The notes under the pieces were generated by a model. It saw nothing but the letters and a program-made list of their open reading frames with translations. It was not told the origin of the DNA and searched no databases. DNA of 64,000 bases from Pseudomonas sp. GD04091 (GTDB taxonomy: Bacteria; Pseudomonadota; Gammaproteobacteria; Pseudomonadales; Pseudomonadaceae). The DNA lies in NCBI RefSeq assembly GCF_029836165.1, contig NZ_JAOEBG010000004.1, positions 1 through 64,000 on the forward strand, written 5' to 3'. The position numbers were made by a program, and so were the translations under genes. Of the stretch, positions 1-8,034 are shown one piece after another; the stretch's first letter is position 1; each line of letters begins with the position of its first letter.

Positions 1-20
1 CAAGGCCGCTCCTACAGGGG
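1..20. repeat. Partial copy of an interspersed intergenic repeat
   Basis: The first 19-20 bases are identical to bases 55250-55268 in the long inverted repeat after cysS. This is the common P. putida-type intergenic repeat, and the window edge cuts the copy. Confidence 0.6.
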
Positions 21-74
21 TTTTGCAATACCTGTTGAAAAATCCACCAATAAAACCAAAAAAGGAAAAACATC

Positions 75-1493
75 GTGGCCGCTGAAATCCAAGATAGCCG
101 CTCCGCCCGTTTTGCCCTGCGCTGCTCCAACTGGGCCGAACGCTGGTTCCCCGACTCCTGGGTGTTCGCCGCCCTGGCCGTCATGCTGGTATCGCTCGGC
201 GCCCTGGTCATGGGCGGCAAGCCGACCGACACCGCCAAGGCTTTCGGCGATGGTTTCTGGAGCCTGATCCCGTTCACCATGCAGATGGCCTTCGTGGTCA
301 TCGGCGGCTACGTGGTGGCCAGTTCGCCACCCGCCGCGCGCCTGATCGACCGCCTCGCGCGCTTGCCGAAGAACGGTCGCTCGGCGGTGTGCTGGGTGGC
401 CCTGATCTCGATGCTCGCCTCGCTGCTCAACTGGGGGCTGTCGCTGGTGTTCGGCGGCCTGCTGGTACGCGCCCTGGCGCGTCGCACCGACCTGAAGATG
501 GATTACCGCGCCGCCGGCGCCGCGGCCTACCTGGGCCTGGGCGCGGTCTGGGCCCTGGGCCTGTCTTCCTCGGCCGCGCAGCTGCAGGCCAACCCGGCCA
601 GCCTGCCGCCGTCGATCCTGTCGATCACCGGGGTGATCCCGTTCACCGAAACCATCTTCCTCTGGCAGTCCGGCGTGATGCTGGCCGCGCTGGTGATCGT
701 TTCGCTGATCGTCGCCTATGCCACCGCCCCCGGGCCGAACAGCGCCCGTAGCGCGCAGGACTGCGGCGTCGACCCGAGCTTCACCGCGCCGCCTTCGCCA
801 CAGCGCACGCGTCCGGGCGAGTGGCTTGAATACAGCCCGATCCTGATCCTGCTGCTGGTGGCCCTGGCCGCTGGCTGGTTGTACCAGGAGTTCGCCACCA
901 AGCCTGCGATCACCGCGATTTCCGGGCTGAACACCTACAACCTGCTGTTCATCATGCTCGGCGCCTTGCTGCACTGGCGTCCACGTAGCTTTCTCGACGC
1001 CGTGGCCCGCGCCGTGCCGACCACCACCGGGGTGCTGATCCAGTTCCCGCTGTATGGCTCGATCGCCGCCATCCTCACCCAGGTCAAGGGGGGCGACGGC
1101 GAGACCCTGGCCCACCATATCTCGCTGTTCTTCACCCAGATCGCCACCCATGACACCTATGCGCTGCTGATGGGCGTGTACTCGGCGGTGCTCGGCTTCT
1201 TCATCCCCTCCGGCGGTGGCAAGTGGATCATCGAGGCGCCGTACGTGATGCTGGTGGCCAACGACCTGCAGTACCACCTGGGCTGGGCGGTGCAGATCTA
1301 CAACGCCGCCGAGGCGCTGCCGAACCTGATCAACCCGTTCTACATGCTGCCGCTGCTGGGCGTGCTGGGGCTGAAGGCACGCGACCTGATCGGCTTCTCG
1401 TTCGTGCAGTTGCTGGTGCACGTGCCCCTGGTGCTGGTGTTGCTGTGGGCGCTGGGCACGACCTTGCAGTACGTGCCGCCCGTGATGCCGTGA
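75..1493 (+). CDS. AtoE-type short-chain fatty acid transporter
   Basis: Predicted inner-membrane carrier of 472 residues made almost entirely of hydrophobic helices, of the AtoE family that takes up short-chain fatty acids such as butyrate or acetoacetate. The segment SGGGKWIIEAPYVM near residue 385 is a family-typical conserved loop. A GTG start at 75 is preceded by AAAGGAAAAA, a good ribosome binding site, and no ATG fits better. The gene stands alone: a hairpin follows directly and the next gene is a siderophore receptor. No ketone-body catabolic genes lie within view, so the substrate is inferred from the family only. Confidence 0.85.
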   Translation: MAAEIQDSRSARFALRCSNWAERWFPDSWVFAALAVMLVSLGALVMGGKPTDTAKAFGDGFWSLIPFTMQMAFVVIGGYVVASSPPAARLIDRLARLPKNGRSAVCWVALISMLASLLNWGLSLVFGGLLVRALARRTDLKMDYRAAGAAAYLGLGAVWALGLSSSAAQLQANPASLPPSILSITGVIPFTETIFLWQSGVMLAALVIVSLIVAYATAPGPNSARSAQDCGVDPSFTAPPSPQRTRPGEWLEYSPILILLLVALAAGWLYQEFATKPAITAISGLNTYNLLFIMLGALLHWRPRSFLDAVARAVPTTTGVLIQFPLYGSIAAILTQVKGGDGETLAHHISLFFTQIATHDTYALLMGVYSAVLGFFIPSGGGKWIIEAPYVMLVANDLQYHLGWAVQIYNAAEALPNLINPFYMLPLLGVLGLKARDLIGFSFVQLLVHVPLVLVLLWALGTTLQYVPPVMP

Positions 1494-1499
1494 CCCTGT

Positions 1500-1533
1500 A
1501 GGCCCTTTCGCTTATTGGCGAGTGAAAGGGCCT
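1500..1533 (+). terminator. Hairpin after the fatty acid transporter
   Basis: A perfect 10-bp inverted repeat (AGGCCCTTTC at 1500-1509, GAAAGGGCCT at 1524-1533) with a 14-base loop begins seven bases after the transporter stop. There is no strong T run, so it may be a weak or factor-assisted terminator. Confidence 0.55.
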
Positions 1534-1578
1534 CATCCCACGCGAAGCCCCCCTTTCTTTACGTTCTGATGATAAATC

Positions 1579-1602
1579 GATAATGAATCTCAAACGAGAT
1601 TC
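1579..1602 (+). promoter_or_regulatory. Fur-type box and palindrome upstream of the siderophore receptor
   Basis: Bases 1579-1597 match the 19-bp Fur consensus at 11 of 19 positions, including the first eight (GATAATGA). Overlapping it is a perfect inverted repeat, GAATCTC (1585-1591) and GAGATTC (1596-1602), with a 4-base spacer. It lies 70-90 bp before the receptor start, as expected for iron-repressed control. Whether Fur or another regulator binds the palindrome is not shown by the sequence. Confidence 0.5.
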
Positions 1603-1671
1603 GTTTTCATGTGAATGCCGCCTGCCGGCAGTCAATGGACTTCATCGAAACGAACAAGGAGAAAGGCAGCG

Positions 1672-3897
1672 ATGTTCGCGCCCATCAGCCGTTCCATGAC
1701 CCTCACCCTGGGCCTGTGTGCCACCGTGGCCAGCCCGCTATCGCTGGCCGAGCAGACCGAGCCCAGGCCTGAAGGCGAGGCCCTGGAACTCGGTTCCACC
1801 GAAATCTTCGCCCTGGGCCTGGGCAGCACCACAGAGCACACCGGCTCCTACACCACCGGTAGCATGAGCGCGGCGACGCGGCTTAACCTGTCGATCAAGG
1901 ACACCCCGCAATCGGTGTCGGTGCTGACCCGCCAGCAGCTCGACGATTTCCAGCTTGGCACGCTTTCCGAAGCGATGGGCCGCGTCACCGGTGTCACCGT
2001 ACAGCGCCGCGACTCGGAGCGGCCGGCTTACTATTCCCGTGGCTATGAGATCAACAACTTCCAGGTCGACGGGATGCTCAACACCTTCGCCGGGCTCAAG
2101 TCCGACTCGGACACCATCATCTACGACCGCATCGAAGTGGTGCGCGGCGCCACCGGCCTGACCACCGGGGCCGGCGACCCGTCCGGGACCATCGCCATGG
2201 TGCGCAAGCGCCCGACCGCGCAGCTGGCGGTACAGAGCGGGGTGACTGCCGGCAGCCATGACGACTACCACAGCTACGTCGATGTCGGCGGGCCGCTGGG
2301 CTGGGATGGCCGCCTGCGCGGACGCACGGTGCTGGCCTACCGTGACAGCAAATCGTTCATGGACCACTACGCCAGCCAGCGCGAGGTGGCCTACGGCATT
2401 CTCGAGGCGGACCTGAGCGACAGCACCGTGCTGGCGGTGGGCTACGACTACCAGAACAAGCATGTGCAGGGCGCCTCCTGGGGCACCGTGCCGTACTGGA
2501 ACGCCGACGGCGGCAAGGCCAACCTGCCACGCTCGACCAACATGGCCGCGCCATGGTCGTCCTGGCCGCTCAAGGACCAGACGCTGTTCGCCACCCTGGA
2601 CCAGAACCTGGGCAACGACTGGCTGCTCAAGGCGGCCCTTACCCATCGCTGGAGCGACAGCGACGGCAAGGTCTATTACGGCGGGGCGGGCTTCCCCGCC
2701 GCCGACCGCAGCGGCATGGGCGCCTGGTACAGCCATTTCTCCGGCGAGGAGAAGATGACCGCCGTCGACCTGAACCTGGCCGGCCCTTATCAACTGTTCG
2801 GCCGCCGCCACGACTTCATGGTCGGCTACGGCGAGTCCGAACGCCGCAACGACTCACCTTACCTGCTCGATCCGGTGGTGCCCGCCGACTACGGCAAGAT
2901 CCCGGACTGGAAGTACCTGAGCTCGATCGCCAAGTTCCATGACCCGTCCACGGGCCTGGATGGCTCGCGCGATGAAACCCGCCAGAAGGCTGGCTACATC
3001 GCCACGCGCCTCAATCCCACCGACCGATTGCACTTCGTGCTGGGCAGCCGCTACGGCAGCTGGGAGACCCGAAGCCGCGAGTGGCGCTACGACGAGAACC
3101 TGGTCTTAACGGGCGTGTCGACCAGCTCCCAGACCCACAACGACCAGTGGACGCCCTATGCCGGCGTGCTCTACGACCTCACCGAGCAATACACCGTGTA
3201 TGCGAGCTACACCGACATCTTCCAGCCCCAGGATGTGCGTGACGTCAATCGCAAGTACCTGGAGCCGGTGGTTGGCAAGGTGTACGAGATCGGCCTGAAG
3301 GGCAGCCTGTTCGACGACCGCGCCAACCTGAGCACCGCGGTGTACCGCAGCAAGCAGGACAACGTGCCGGAAATCGACGATTCGGTGCCCTTGGGGCCCA
3401 ATGGCGAGCAGTACTACAAGTCGGGCGGCAAGGGCGTGGTGGTCGAGGGCTTCGAGGCCGAGCTGGCCGGCGAGGTGATGACGGACTGGCAGATGAGCCT
3501 GGGGTACAGCTACACCCATGCCAGCCGCGCCGACAAGACCCGCAAGAACACCGAGCGGCCGCTGAACCTGGTGCGCTTCTCCACCACCTACAAGCTGCAG
3601 CCGAAGCTGACCGTCGGCGGCACGCTCGACTGGCAGAGCGACACCTTCGGCACGGGCCGACGCCCGGTGGGCCGCGACGCCGACGGCAACATCGTCACCA
3701 CCCCGGGGCGCATGACCCAGGATGCCTTCGCCGTGGTCGGGCTGATGGGACGCTACCAGTTCGACGAGCACCTGTCGGCGTCGCTGAACGTGAAGAACCT
3801 GTTCGACCAGCACTACTTCAACAACGTCGGCTTCTACAACGGGGTGTACATGGGCCAGCCGCGCACGTTGATGGTGAGCCTGGACTGGAAACTGTAG
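1672..3897 (+). CDS. TonB-dependent siderophore receptor
   Basis: Outer-membrane receptor of 741 residues that would import a ferric siderophore using TonB energy. It has a signal peptide (about residues 1-26, ending SPLSLA), a plug domain starting near residue 65 with the typical DTPQSVSVLTRQQLDDF segment, then a C-terminal beta barrel. There is no N-terminal STN signalling domain, so it should not itself control a sigma/anti-sigma pair. The ATG at 1672 is chosen over an upstream in-frame start because AAGGAGAAAGG precedes it and the signal peptide begins there. The N-terminal region after the signal (LGSTTEHTGSYTTGSMSAATRL) is close to that of the second receptor ending at 8035, indicating paralogy. 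The ligand is unknown. Confidence 0.92.
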   Translation: MFAPISRSMTLTLGLCATVASPLSLAEQTEPRPEGEALELGSTEIFALGLGSTTEHTGSYTTGSMSAATRLNLSIKDTPQSVSVLTRQQLDDFQLGTLSEAMGRVTGVTVQRRDSERPAYYSRGYEINNFQVDGMLNTFAGLKSDSDTIIYDRIEVVRGATGLTTGAGDPSGTIAMVRKRPTAQLAVQSGVTAGSHDDYHSYVDVGGPLGWDGRLRGRTVLAYRDSKSFMDHYASQREVAYGILEADLSDSTVLAVGYDYQNKHVQGASWGTVPYWNADGGKANLPRSTNMAAPWSSWPLKDQTLFATLDQNLGNDWLLKAALTHRWSDSDGKVYYGGAGFPAADRSGMGAWYSHFSGEEKMTAVDLNLAGPYQLFGRRHDFMVGYGESERRNDSPYLLDPVVPADYGKIPDWKYLSSIAKFHDPSTGLDGSRDETRQKAGYIATRLNPTDRLHFVLGSRYGSWETRSREWRYDENLVLTGVSTSSQTHNDQWTPYAGVLYDLTEQYTVYASYTDIFQPQDVRDVNRKYLEPVVGKVYEIGLKGSLFDDRANLSTAVYRSKQDNVPEIDDSVPLGPNGEQYYKSGGKGVVVEGFEAELAGEVMTDWQMSLGYSYTHASRADKTRKNTERPLNLVRFSTTYKLQPKLTVGGTLDWQSDTFGTGRRPVGRDADGNIVTTPGRMTQDAFAVVGLMGRYQFDEHLSASLNVKNLFDQHYFNNVGFYNGVYMGQPRTLMVSLDWKL

Positions 3898-3936
3898 GAC
3901 CGTGATCGCGCGCGACGCAGGCGGCTCGCAGCCTGG

Positions 3937-4010
3937 CACCTGCTGCGCAGGTGTTCGCGGTTGAAGCCGCTCCCACAGGAGTCGCAGCTGCGCTGCTGCC
4001 GTGGGAGCGG
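3937..4010. repeat. Paired hairpins of REP type after the receptor
   Basis: A perfect 7-bp hairpin with a 3-base loop (3937-3953) is followed by 10-bp arms CCGCTCCCAC (3967-3976) and GTGGGAGCGG (4001-4010). The second pair belongs to the common 'GTGGGAGCGG' repeat family of P. putida-like genomes. Placed between convergent genes, it probably also ends transcription from both sides. Confidence 0.6.
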
Positions 4011-4030
4011 GGGTGGCCGGCGAAGCCGCG

Positions 4031-4924
4031 CTAGCTCCCTTGTGACAACGCCTCGAGCAGCGCCTCGAGCTTCACCCGGCCGGGTTCGTCCAACCCGAAC
4101 ACCGGCCGCCGAGGCTCACCCACCGGCAACCCGGTCATGCCCAGGCCGGCCTTGATGGTCGCCGGCAAGCCACCCTTGAGGATGAAGTCCAGCAACGGCA
4201 GTTGGCGGTAGAACAGCGCCCTGGCCTGTTCCAGCTCGCCCGCCAGCACCGCCTGGTACAGCCGCTGGTTCAAGCTGGGGATCAGGTTGGCCGCCGCCGT
4301 GCACCAGCCCTTGGCGCCCGCGACGAAGGCCTCCAGCGCCAGCGGGTTGCAACCGTTGTAGAACGGTACCTGGCCCTCGCCGAGCAGCTGCAGCTTGTGC
4401 ATGCGCTGGATGTCGCCGGTGCTCTCCTTGACCATGGTCACGTTGTCGACCTCGCGCACGATGCGCAGGATCAGCTCCACCGGCATGTCGGTGCCGCTGG
4501 TGGCCGGGTTGTTGTAGAGCATGATCGGGATATCGACGGCGGCGCCGATGGCGCGGTAGTGCTCGAGGATCTCGGCTTCGCCGAGCTTCCAGTAGGCCGC
4601 GGGCAGCACCATCACCGCATCGGCGCCATGCTGCTGGGCGAAGCGGGCGCGGCGCACGGCGCCAGCGGTGGTCAGGTCGGAGACGCTGACGATGCTCGGC
4701 ACGCGCTTGCCGATGCGCTCGAGACTGTACTGGGCGACCCGCTGCCATTCGCTGTCGCTCAGATAAGCGCCTTCGCCGGTGCTGCCCAGCGGGGCGATGG
4801 CCTGGACCTGGCCGTCGATCAGGCGGTCGATGGACTGGCCGAGGGCGGGCAGATCGAGCTGTTCGCCGTCCTGGCTGAACGGGGTGATGGTGTAGCCGAT
4901 GATGCCGTGGAATTCAGTGGTCAT
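4031..4924 (-). CDS. DapA-like aldolase/synthase (N-acetylneuraminate lyase superfamily)
   Basis: Cytoplasmic (beta/alpha)8 class I aldolase of 297 residues in the dihydrodipicolinate synthase family. The GSTGEG pyruvate-carboxylate loop is at 47-52, the catalytic Tyr at 137 (LYNNP) and the Schiff-base Lys at 166 (VKESTGD). The ATG at 4924 is used because GGAGCC stands in front of it; a start 21 bases upstream lacks this. It lies 33 bp downstream of the class II aldolase gene on the same strand and probably shares its transcript. That pairing, and the dedicated divergent regulator, argue for a catabolic role rather than lysine synthesis. The substrate is not evident: a 2-keto-3-deoxy acid or hydroxy-oxo acid is an inference. 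Confidence 0.85.
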   Translation of the reverse strand: MTTEFHGIIGYTITPFSQDGEQLDLPALGQSIDRLIDGQVQAIAPLGSTGEGAYLSDSEWQRVAQYSLERIGKRVPSIVSVSDLTTAGAVRRARFAQQHGADAVMVLPAAYWKLGEAEILEHYRAIGAAVDIPIMLYNNPATSGTDMPVELILRIVREVDNVTMVKESTGDIQRMHKLQLLGEGQVPFYNGCNPLALEAFVAGAKGWCTAAANLIPSLNQRLYQAVLAGELEQARALFYRQLPLLDFILKGGLPATIKAGLGMTGLPVGEPRRPVFGLDEPGRVKLEALLEALSQGS

Positions 4925-4957
4925 GGTTTTAGGCTCCGCAAGCAAGGCATTCAGGGA

Positions 4958-5740
4958 TCAGTTCAGGCAGTCGGCGTGGGCGCGCAGGGCCTGTCGGGCA
5001 AAATAGTTGAACGCGGCGCCATGGCGCTTGGGCCGGTCGATCCAGTCGTGGGCGTCACGGCCCAGCTCCGGGGCGATCGGCTTGATGGTGCCAGCGGCCA
5101 TGGCCAGCAACTGCAGGCGCGCGGCGCGCTCGATCAACTGGGCGTACACGCAGGCCTGTTCGATGCTGGTGCCGGTGGACAGCTGGCCGTGGTGCGAGAG
5201 CAGGATGGCGCGCTTGTCGCCGAGCGCGGCGCTGATGATCTCGCCTTCCTCGTTGCCCACCGGCACCCCTGGCCAGGCCTCGAGGAACGCGCAGTCCTCG
5301 TACAACGGGCACAGGTCCATGTGCGAGACCACCAATGGCACTTCCAGCATCGACAGTGCCGCGACATGGGTGGGGTGGGTGTGGATGATGCAGTTGACGT
5401 CGGGGCGGGCGCGGTACACCCAGCTATGGAAGCGGTTGGCCGGGTTGGGCATGCCTTCGCCCTCCAGCACCTCGAGGTCTTCGTTGACCAGCAGCAGGTT
5501 GCCGGCGGTGATCTCGTCGAAGCCCAGGCCCAGTTGCTGGGTGTAGAAAGTACCGGGTTGCGGGCCGCGGGCGCTGATCTGCCCGGCCAGACCGGAGTCG
5601 TGGCCGTGGTCGAACAGAATTCGGCAGGTCAGGGCCAGCTTTTCGCGCACAGTCCACGTATTATCCGCGAGCGAGCCTTGCATCTGCGTCAGCGCCTTTT
5701 GCACCAACTGGTCTTTGCCGAGTGTCAGGGTAGTGGCCAT
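4958..5740 (-). CDS. Class II aldolase/adducin family protein
   Basis: Predicted zinc-dependent cytoplasmic enzyme of 260 residues, related to fuculose-phosphate aldolase and to class II decarboxylases. The metal site is visible as HTHPTH at 120-125 with a further HHGQLSTG segment at 183-190. The ATG at 5740 follows AGAGGA; an in-frame ATG at 5776 would add twelve residues but has a weaker ribosome site. It is the first gene of a two-gene unit with the DapA-like enzyme and is transcribed away from an XRE-cupin regulator. The context suggests breakdown of a sugar acid or hydroxy acid. No product can be named from sequence alone. Confidence 0.82.
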   Translation of the reverse strand: MATTLTLGKDQLVQKALTQMQGSLADNTWTVREKLALTCRILFDHGHDSGLAGQISARGPQPGTFYTQQLGLGFDEITAGNLLLVNEDLEVLEGEGMPNPANRFHSWVYRARPDVNCIIHTHPTHVAALSMLEVPLVVSHMDLCPLYEDCAFLEAWPGVPVGNEEGEIISAALGDKRAILLSHHGQLSTGTSIEQACVYAQLIERAARLQLLAMAAGTIKPIAPELGRDAHDWIDRPKRHGAAFNYFARQALRAHADCLN

Positions 5741-5822
5741 GGGCTCAGTCCTCTGTGACGTGATGATGGGTGTCATGGCTGGCCCGCCCCGCTGCTTGGA
5801 CGGTGGAGGGGCGGTCAACCAA

Positions 5823-5859
5823 ATGACACAAATAATCCTATATGACACAAAGTGTCATA
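5823..5859. promoter_or_regulatory. Palindromic operator between aldolase operon and XRE regulator
   Basis: TATGACACAAAGTGTCATA at 5841-5859 is a perfect inverted repeat with 8-bp arms and a 3-base spacer. The half site ATGACACAAA also occurs at 5823-5832, nineteen bases before its copy at 5842, which puts it on nearly the same helix face. The elements sit in the 152-bp divergent region between the aldolase start (5740) and the regulator start (5893), the expected place for an XRE dimer to control both directions. The binding protein is inferred. Confidence 0.65.
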
Positions 5860-5892
5860 AGCAAGTGCGTTTGTTCGGGAAACCTGCGTTAC

Positions 5893-6435
5893 ATGTCTAT
5901 CCGACTGAAACTGTTGAGAAAGAAACTGGGCATCACCCTTGAGCAGCTGGCCGAGAAGTCCGGCATGACCAAGAGCTACCTGTCCAAGGTCGAGCGAGGC
6001 CTGAACACGCCGTCCATCGCTGCCGCGCTGAAGCTGGCACGGGCGCTGAACGTCAATGTCGAGGAGCTGTTCGACGCCGAGCACGCCGACCAGGCGCGCT
6101 ACAGCCTGGTGCGCCGCGGCGAGCGCCAGGCGCTGGTGGGCAGCGGCGAAGGGCCAGGTTATGCGGTGCTGACCTCGCAGGTCGGCCGGCGTAGCCTGTT
6201 GCCGTTCCTGATCCAGCCTCCGACCGAGTTCACTGACCCGACATTCAAGGAACACGAAGGCGAGGAATTTCTGTTCGTTCACGAAGGCCAGGTGGAAGTG
6301 GACTTCATGAGCGAGCGGGTGCTGCTGGAGGCCGGCGATGCCCTGCATTTCAATGCCCAGACCCCCCATCGCCTGCGCTCGGTGGGCGAGCGCCAGGCGC
6401 AGTTGCTGGTGGTGGTGCAGGGCGGCGAAGGGTGA
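5893..6435 (+). CDS. XRE-family regulator with C-terminal cupin domain
   Basis: Transcription factor of 180 residues. An N-terminal helix-turn-helix covers about residues 3-58 (LGITLEQLAEKSGMTKSYLS) and a cupin fold covers about 105-175 (EHEGEEFLFVHEG), probably binding a small ligand. ATG at 5893 is taken because the HTH begins at once; the upstream in-frame ATG at 5842 lies inside the palindrome. It is divergent from the aldolase/DapA-like pair, and is followed after 10 bp by an AraC gene. It most likely represses the divergent operon and itself through the palindrome at 5841-5859. Confidence 0.88.
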   Translation: MSIRLKLLRKKLGITLEQLAEKSGMTKSYLSKVERGLNTPSIAAALKLARALNVNVEELFDAEHADQARYSLVRRGERQALVGSGEGPGYAVLTSQVGRRSLLPFLIQPPTEFTDPTFKEHEGEEFLFVHEGQVEVDFMSERVLLEAGDALHFNAQTPHRLRSVGERQAQLLVVVQGGEG

Positions 6436-6445
6436 GGGCAGGGCG

Positions 6446-7246
6446 ATGATCGAGGTCTCGCGGTTCTGGCGCGATCCGGCATTGCCCTTCGTCGAAGCGC
6501 GGCGCGTGGGTGACGGGCGCCAGGTGTGCTACGCCGCGCATTCCCACGCAAGCTTTTCCCTCGGTGTGATCACAGGGGGGCGCAGTACCTACCTCACGGG
6601 GGATGTCCAGCATGAGGTGGCGGCGGGGGCCACGGTGCTGATGAAGCCCGGCGTGGTGCACAGCTGCAACCCGATCCAGGGCGAGCCCTGGTCGTACCTG
6701 ATGCTGTTCGTCGACATGCCGTGGTTGAACGAGCGCGACTTCGTGCTGCCCGAGGCGACCCTGAGCTGGTCGCCGGCGCTGTATGGCCGGTTGCTGGAGC
6801 TGTTCGCCGAGCTGCTCGACGCCCATGTCACGGCCTTCGACAAGCAGGCGCACCTGGCCGCCTTCTTCGAGGGCCTGCCGGCGCATCTGGACCTGCCGCC
6901 AAAGGCTCCTGAAGCGGCGCATGCGTGTCTGGACAGGGCGGCGGCGTTCATCCGCGCGCATTGCCTGGACCCGCTGACGCTGGACGACATCTGTGCCGCG
7001 GCCGGATTGTCCCAGGGTTACCTGACTCGCGCGTTCGGCAAGCGTTTCGGGTTGTCTGCGCATGCTTACCTGCTCGACCAGCGGGTACAGCATGCCCGGG
7101 CTCAGCTGCGTCAGGGGCGGCCGATCGCCGAGGTGGCGCTGGAGTCGGGGTTCGCCGACCAGGCGCACCTGCAGCGGACATTCAAGCGGCACCTGGCGGT
7201 GACGCCGGGGGTTTATCGCCGCGCAGCGCCACGGTCAAACCGATGA
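6446..7246 (+). CDS. AraC-family regulator (cupin sensor plus HTH)
   Basis: Regulator of 266 residues with an N-terminal arabinose-binding-like cupin (HSHASFSLGVITGG near residue 35) and a C-terminal double HTH from about 165 (LDDICAAAGLSQGYLTRAFGKRFG, here read in two helices). Start ATG 6446 is 10 bp after the XRE stop and preceded by GAGGG. Its own stop overlaps the start of the next regulator by four bases (ATGA). Such cupin-AraC proteins often sit beside a LysE exporter, but none is adjacent here. The regulated genes are unknown; the aldolase operon or the neighbouring receptor are candidates. Confidence 0.85.
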   Translation: MIEVSRFWRDPALPFVEARRVGDGRQVCYAAHSHASFSLGVITGGRSTYLTGDVQHEVAAGATVLMKPGVVHSCNPIQGEPWSYLMLFVDMPWLNERDFVLPEATLSWSPALYGRLLELFAELLDAHVTAFDKQAHLAAFFEGLPAHLDLPPKAPEAAHACLDRAAAFIRAHCLDPLTLDDICAAAGLSQGYLTRAFGKRFGLSAHAYLLDQRVQHARAQLRQGRPIAEVALESGFADQAHLQRTFKRHLAVTPGVYRRAAPRSNR

Positions 7247-7995
7247 GCCGCCCGATCATCCTGCCGCTGGCCGAGAACTACCGCCACGGCGAGCACATCG
7301 CGCCGCATTGCCATGACCGTGCCCAGCTGATCCACGCCATCAGCGGCGTGGTCACGGTCAATGCCCGCGAGGGCAGCTGGGTGGTGCCGCCCGGGCGTGG
7401 CGTCTGGGTGCCGGCGGCGACCGAGCACGAGCTGCGCATGGCCGGCGTGGTACGTATGCGCACGCTGTTCGTCGACTCCGACGCGCGCCCCGACCTGCCG
7501 CTTCAGTGCCAGGTGATCGAGATTTCGCCGCTGTTGCGCGAGCTGATCATCCGCGCCATGGATATCGCCCCCGACCACCCGCCCCAGGGCCGCGATGGGC
7601 GAATCATGCAACTGATCCTCGATGAAATCCGTGTCTTGCCAGTGTTCGCCCTGCATGTGCCCAGCCCGCACTCTGCGCACCTTCAGGTCCTGTGCGACGC
7701 CTTGCGCCAGGCCCCGGCCGAGGACTGGAGCCTGGCCCGCGCGGCGGCCCACAGTGGCTTGAACCCACGCACGCTGACCCGCGCGTTCCAGCGCGAGACC
7801 GGACTGAGCCTGGTGCAATGGTTGCGGCGCATGCGTCTGCTGGCCAGCCTCGATGCCCTGGCTGCGGGGCAATCGGTGCTGGAGGTGGCGCTGGACCTGG
7901 GCTACGACAGCCCCAGTGCGTTCAGCGCGATGTTCCGGCGCACGCTCGGGGTCTCGCCGGCGGTGTATTTCGGCAGGATGGTCGAGCGCTGGTAG
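7243..7995 (+). CDS. AraC-family regulator, second of a tandem pair
   Basis: Regulator of 250 residues of a different AraC subgroup from its neighbour. It has a short RmlC-like cupin at the N terminus (HIAPHCHDRAQLIHAISGVV) and a C-terminal AraC DNA-binding domain beginning near residue 155. The ATG at 7243 overlaps the preceding stop by four bases, so translation is probably coupled. It ends 39 bp before the stop of the convergent siderophore receptor. With XRE and the first AraC it makes three consecutive regulators on one probable transcript. The target is not known. Confidence 0.85.
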   Translation: MSRPIILPLAENYRHGEHIAPHCHDRAQLIHAISGVVTVNAREGSWVVPPGRGVWVPAATEHELRMAGVVRMRTLFVDSDARPDLPLQCQVIEISPLLRELIIRAMDIAPDHPPQGRDGRIMQLILDEIRVLPVFALHVPSPHSAHLQVLCDALRQAPAEDWSLARAAAHSGLNPRTLTRAFQRETGLSLVQWLRRMRLLASLDALAAGQSVLEVALDLGYDSPSAFSAMFRRTLGVSPAVYFGRMVERW

Positions 7996-8034
7996 GCTCG
8001 CGAGGCGAGTGGCGCGTCCGTGCGCCGACAGAGG

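Noticed and set aside
3935..3950. Sigma-54-like TGGCAC element
   Set aside because: The matching -12 TTGC element is absent at the proper spacing and it lies inside a hairpin after a gene.
4202..5758. Plus-strand frame across the aldolase and DapA-like genes
   Set aside because: Spans two well-supported minus-strand enzymes with intact active sites.
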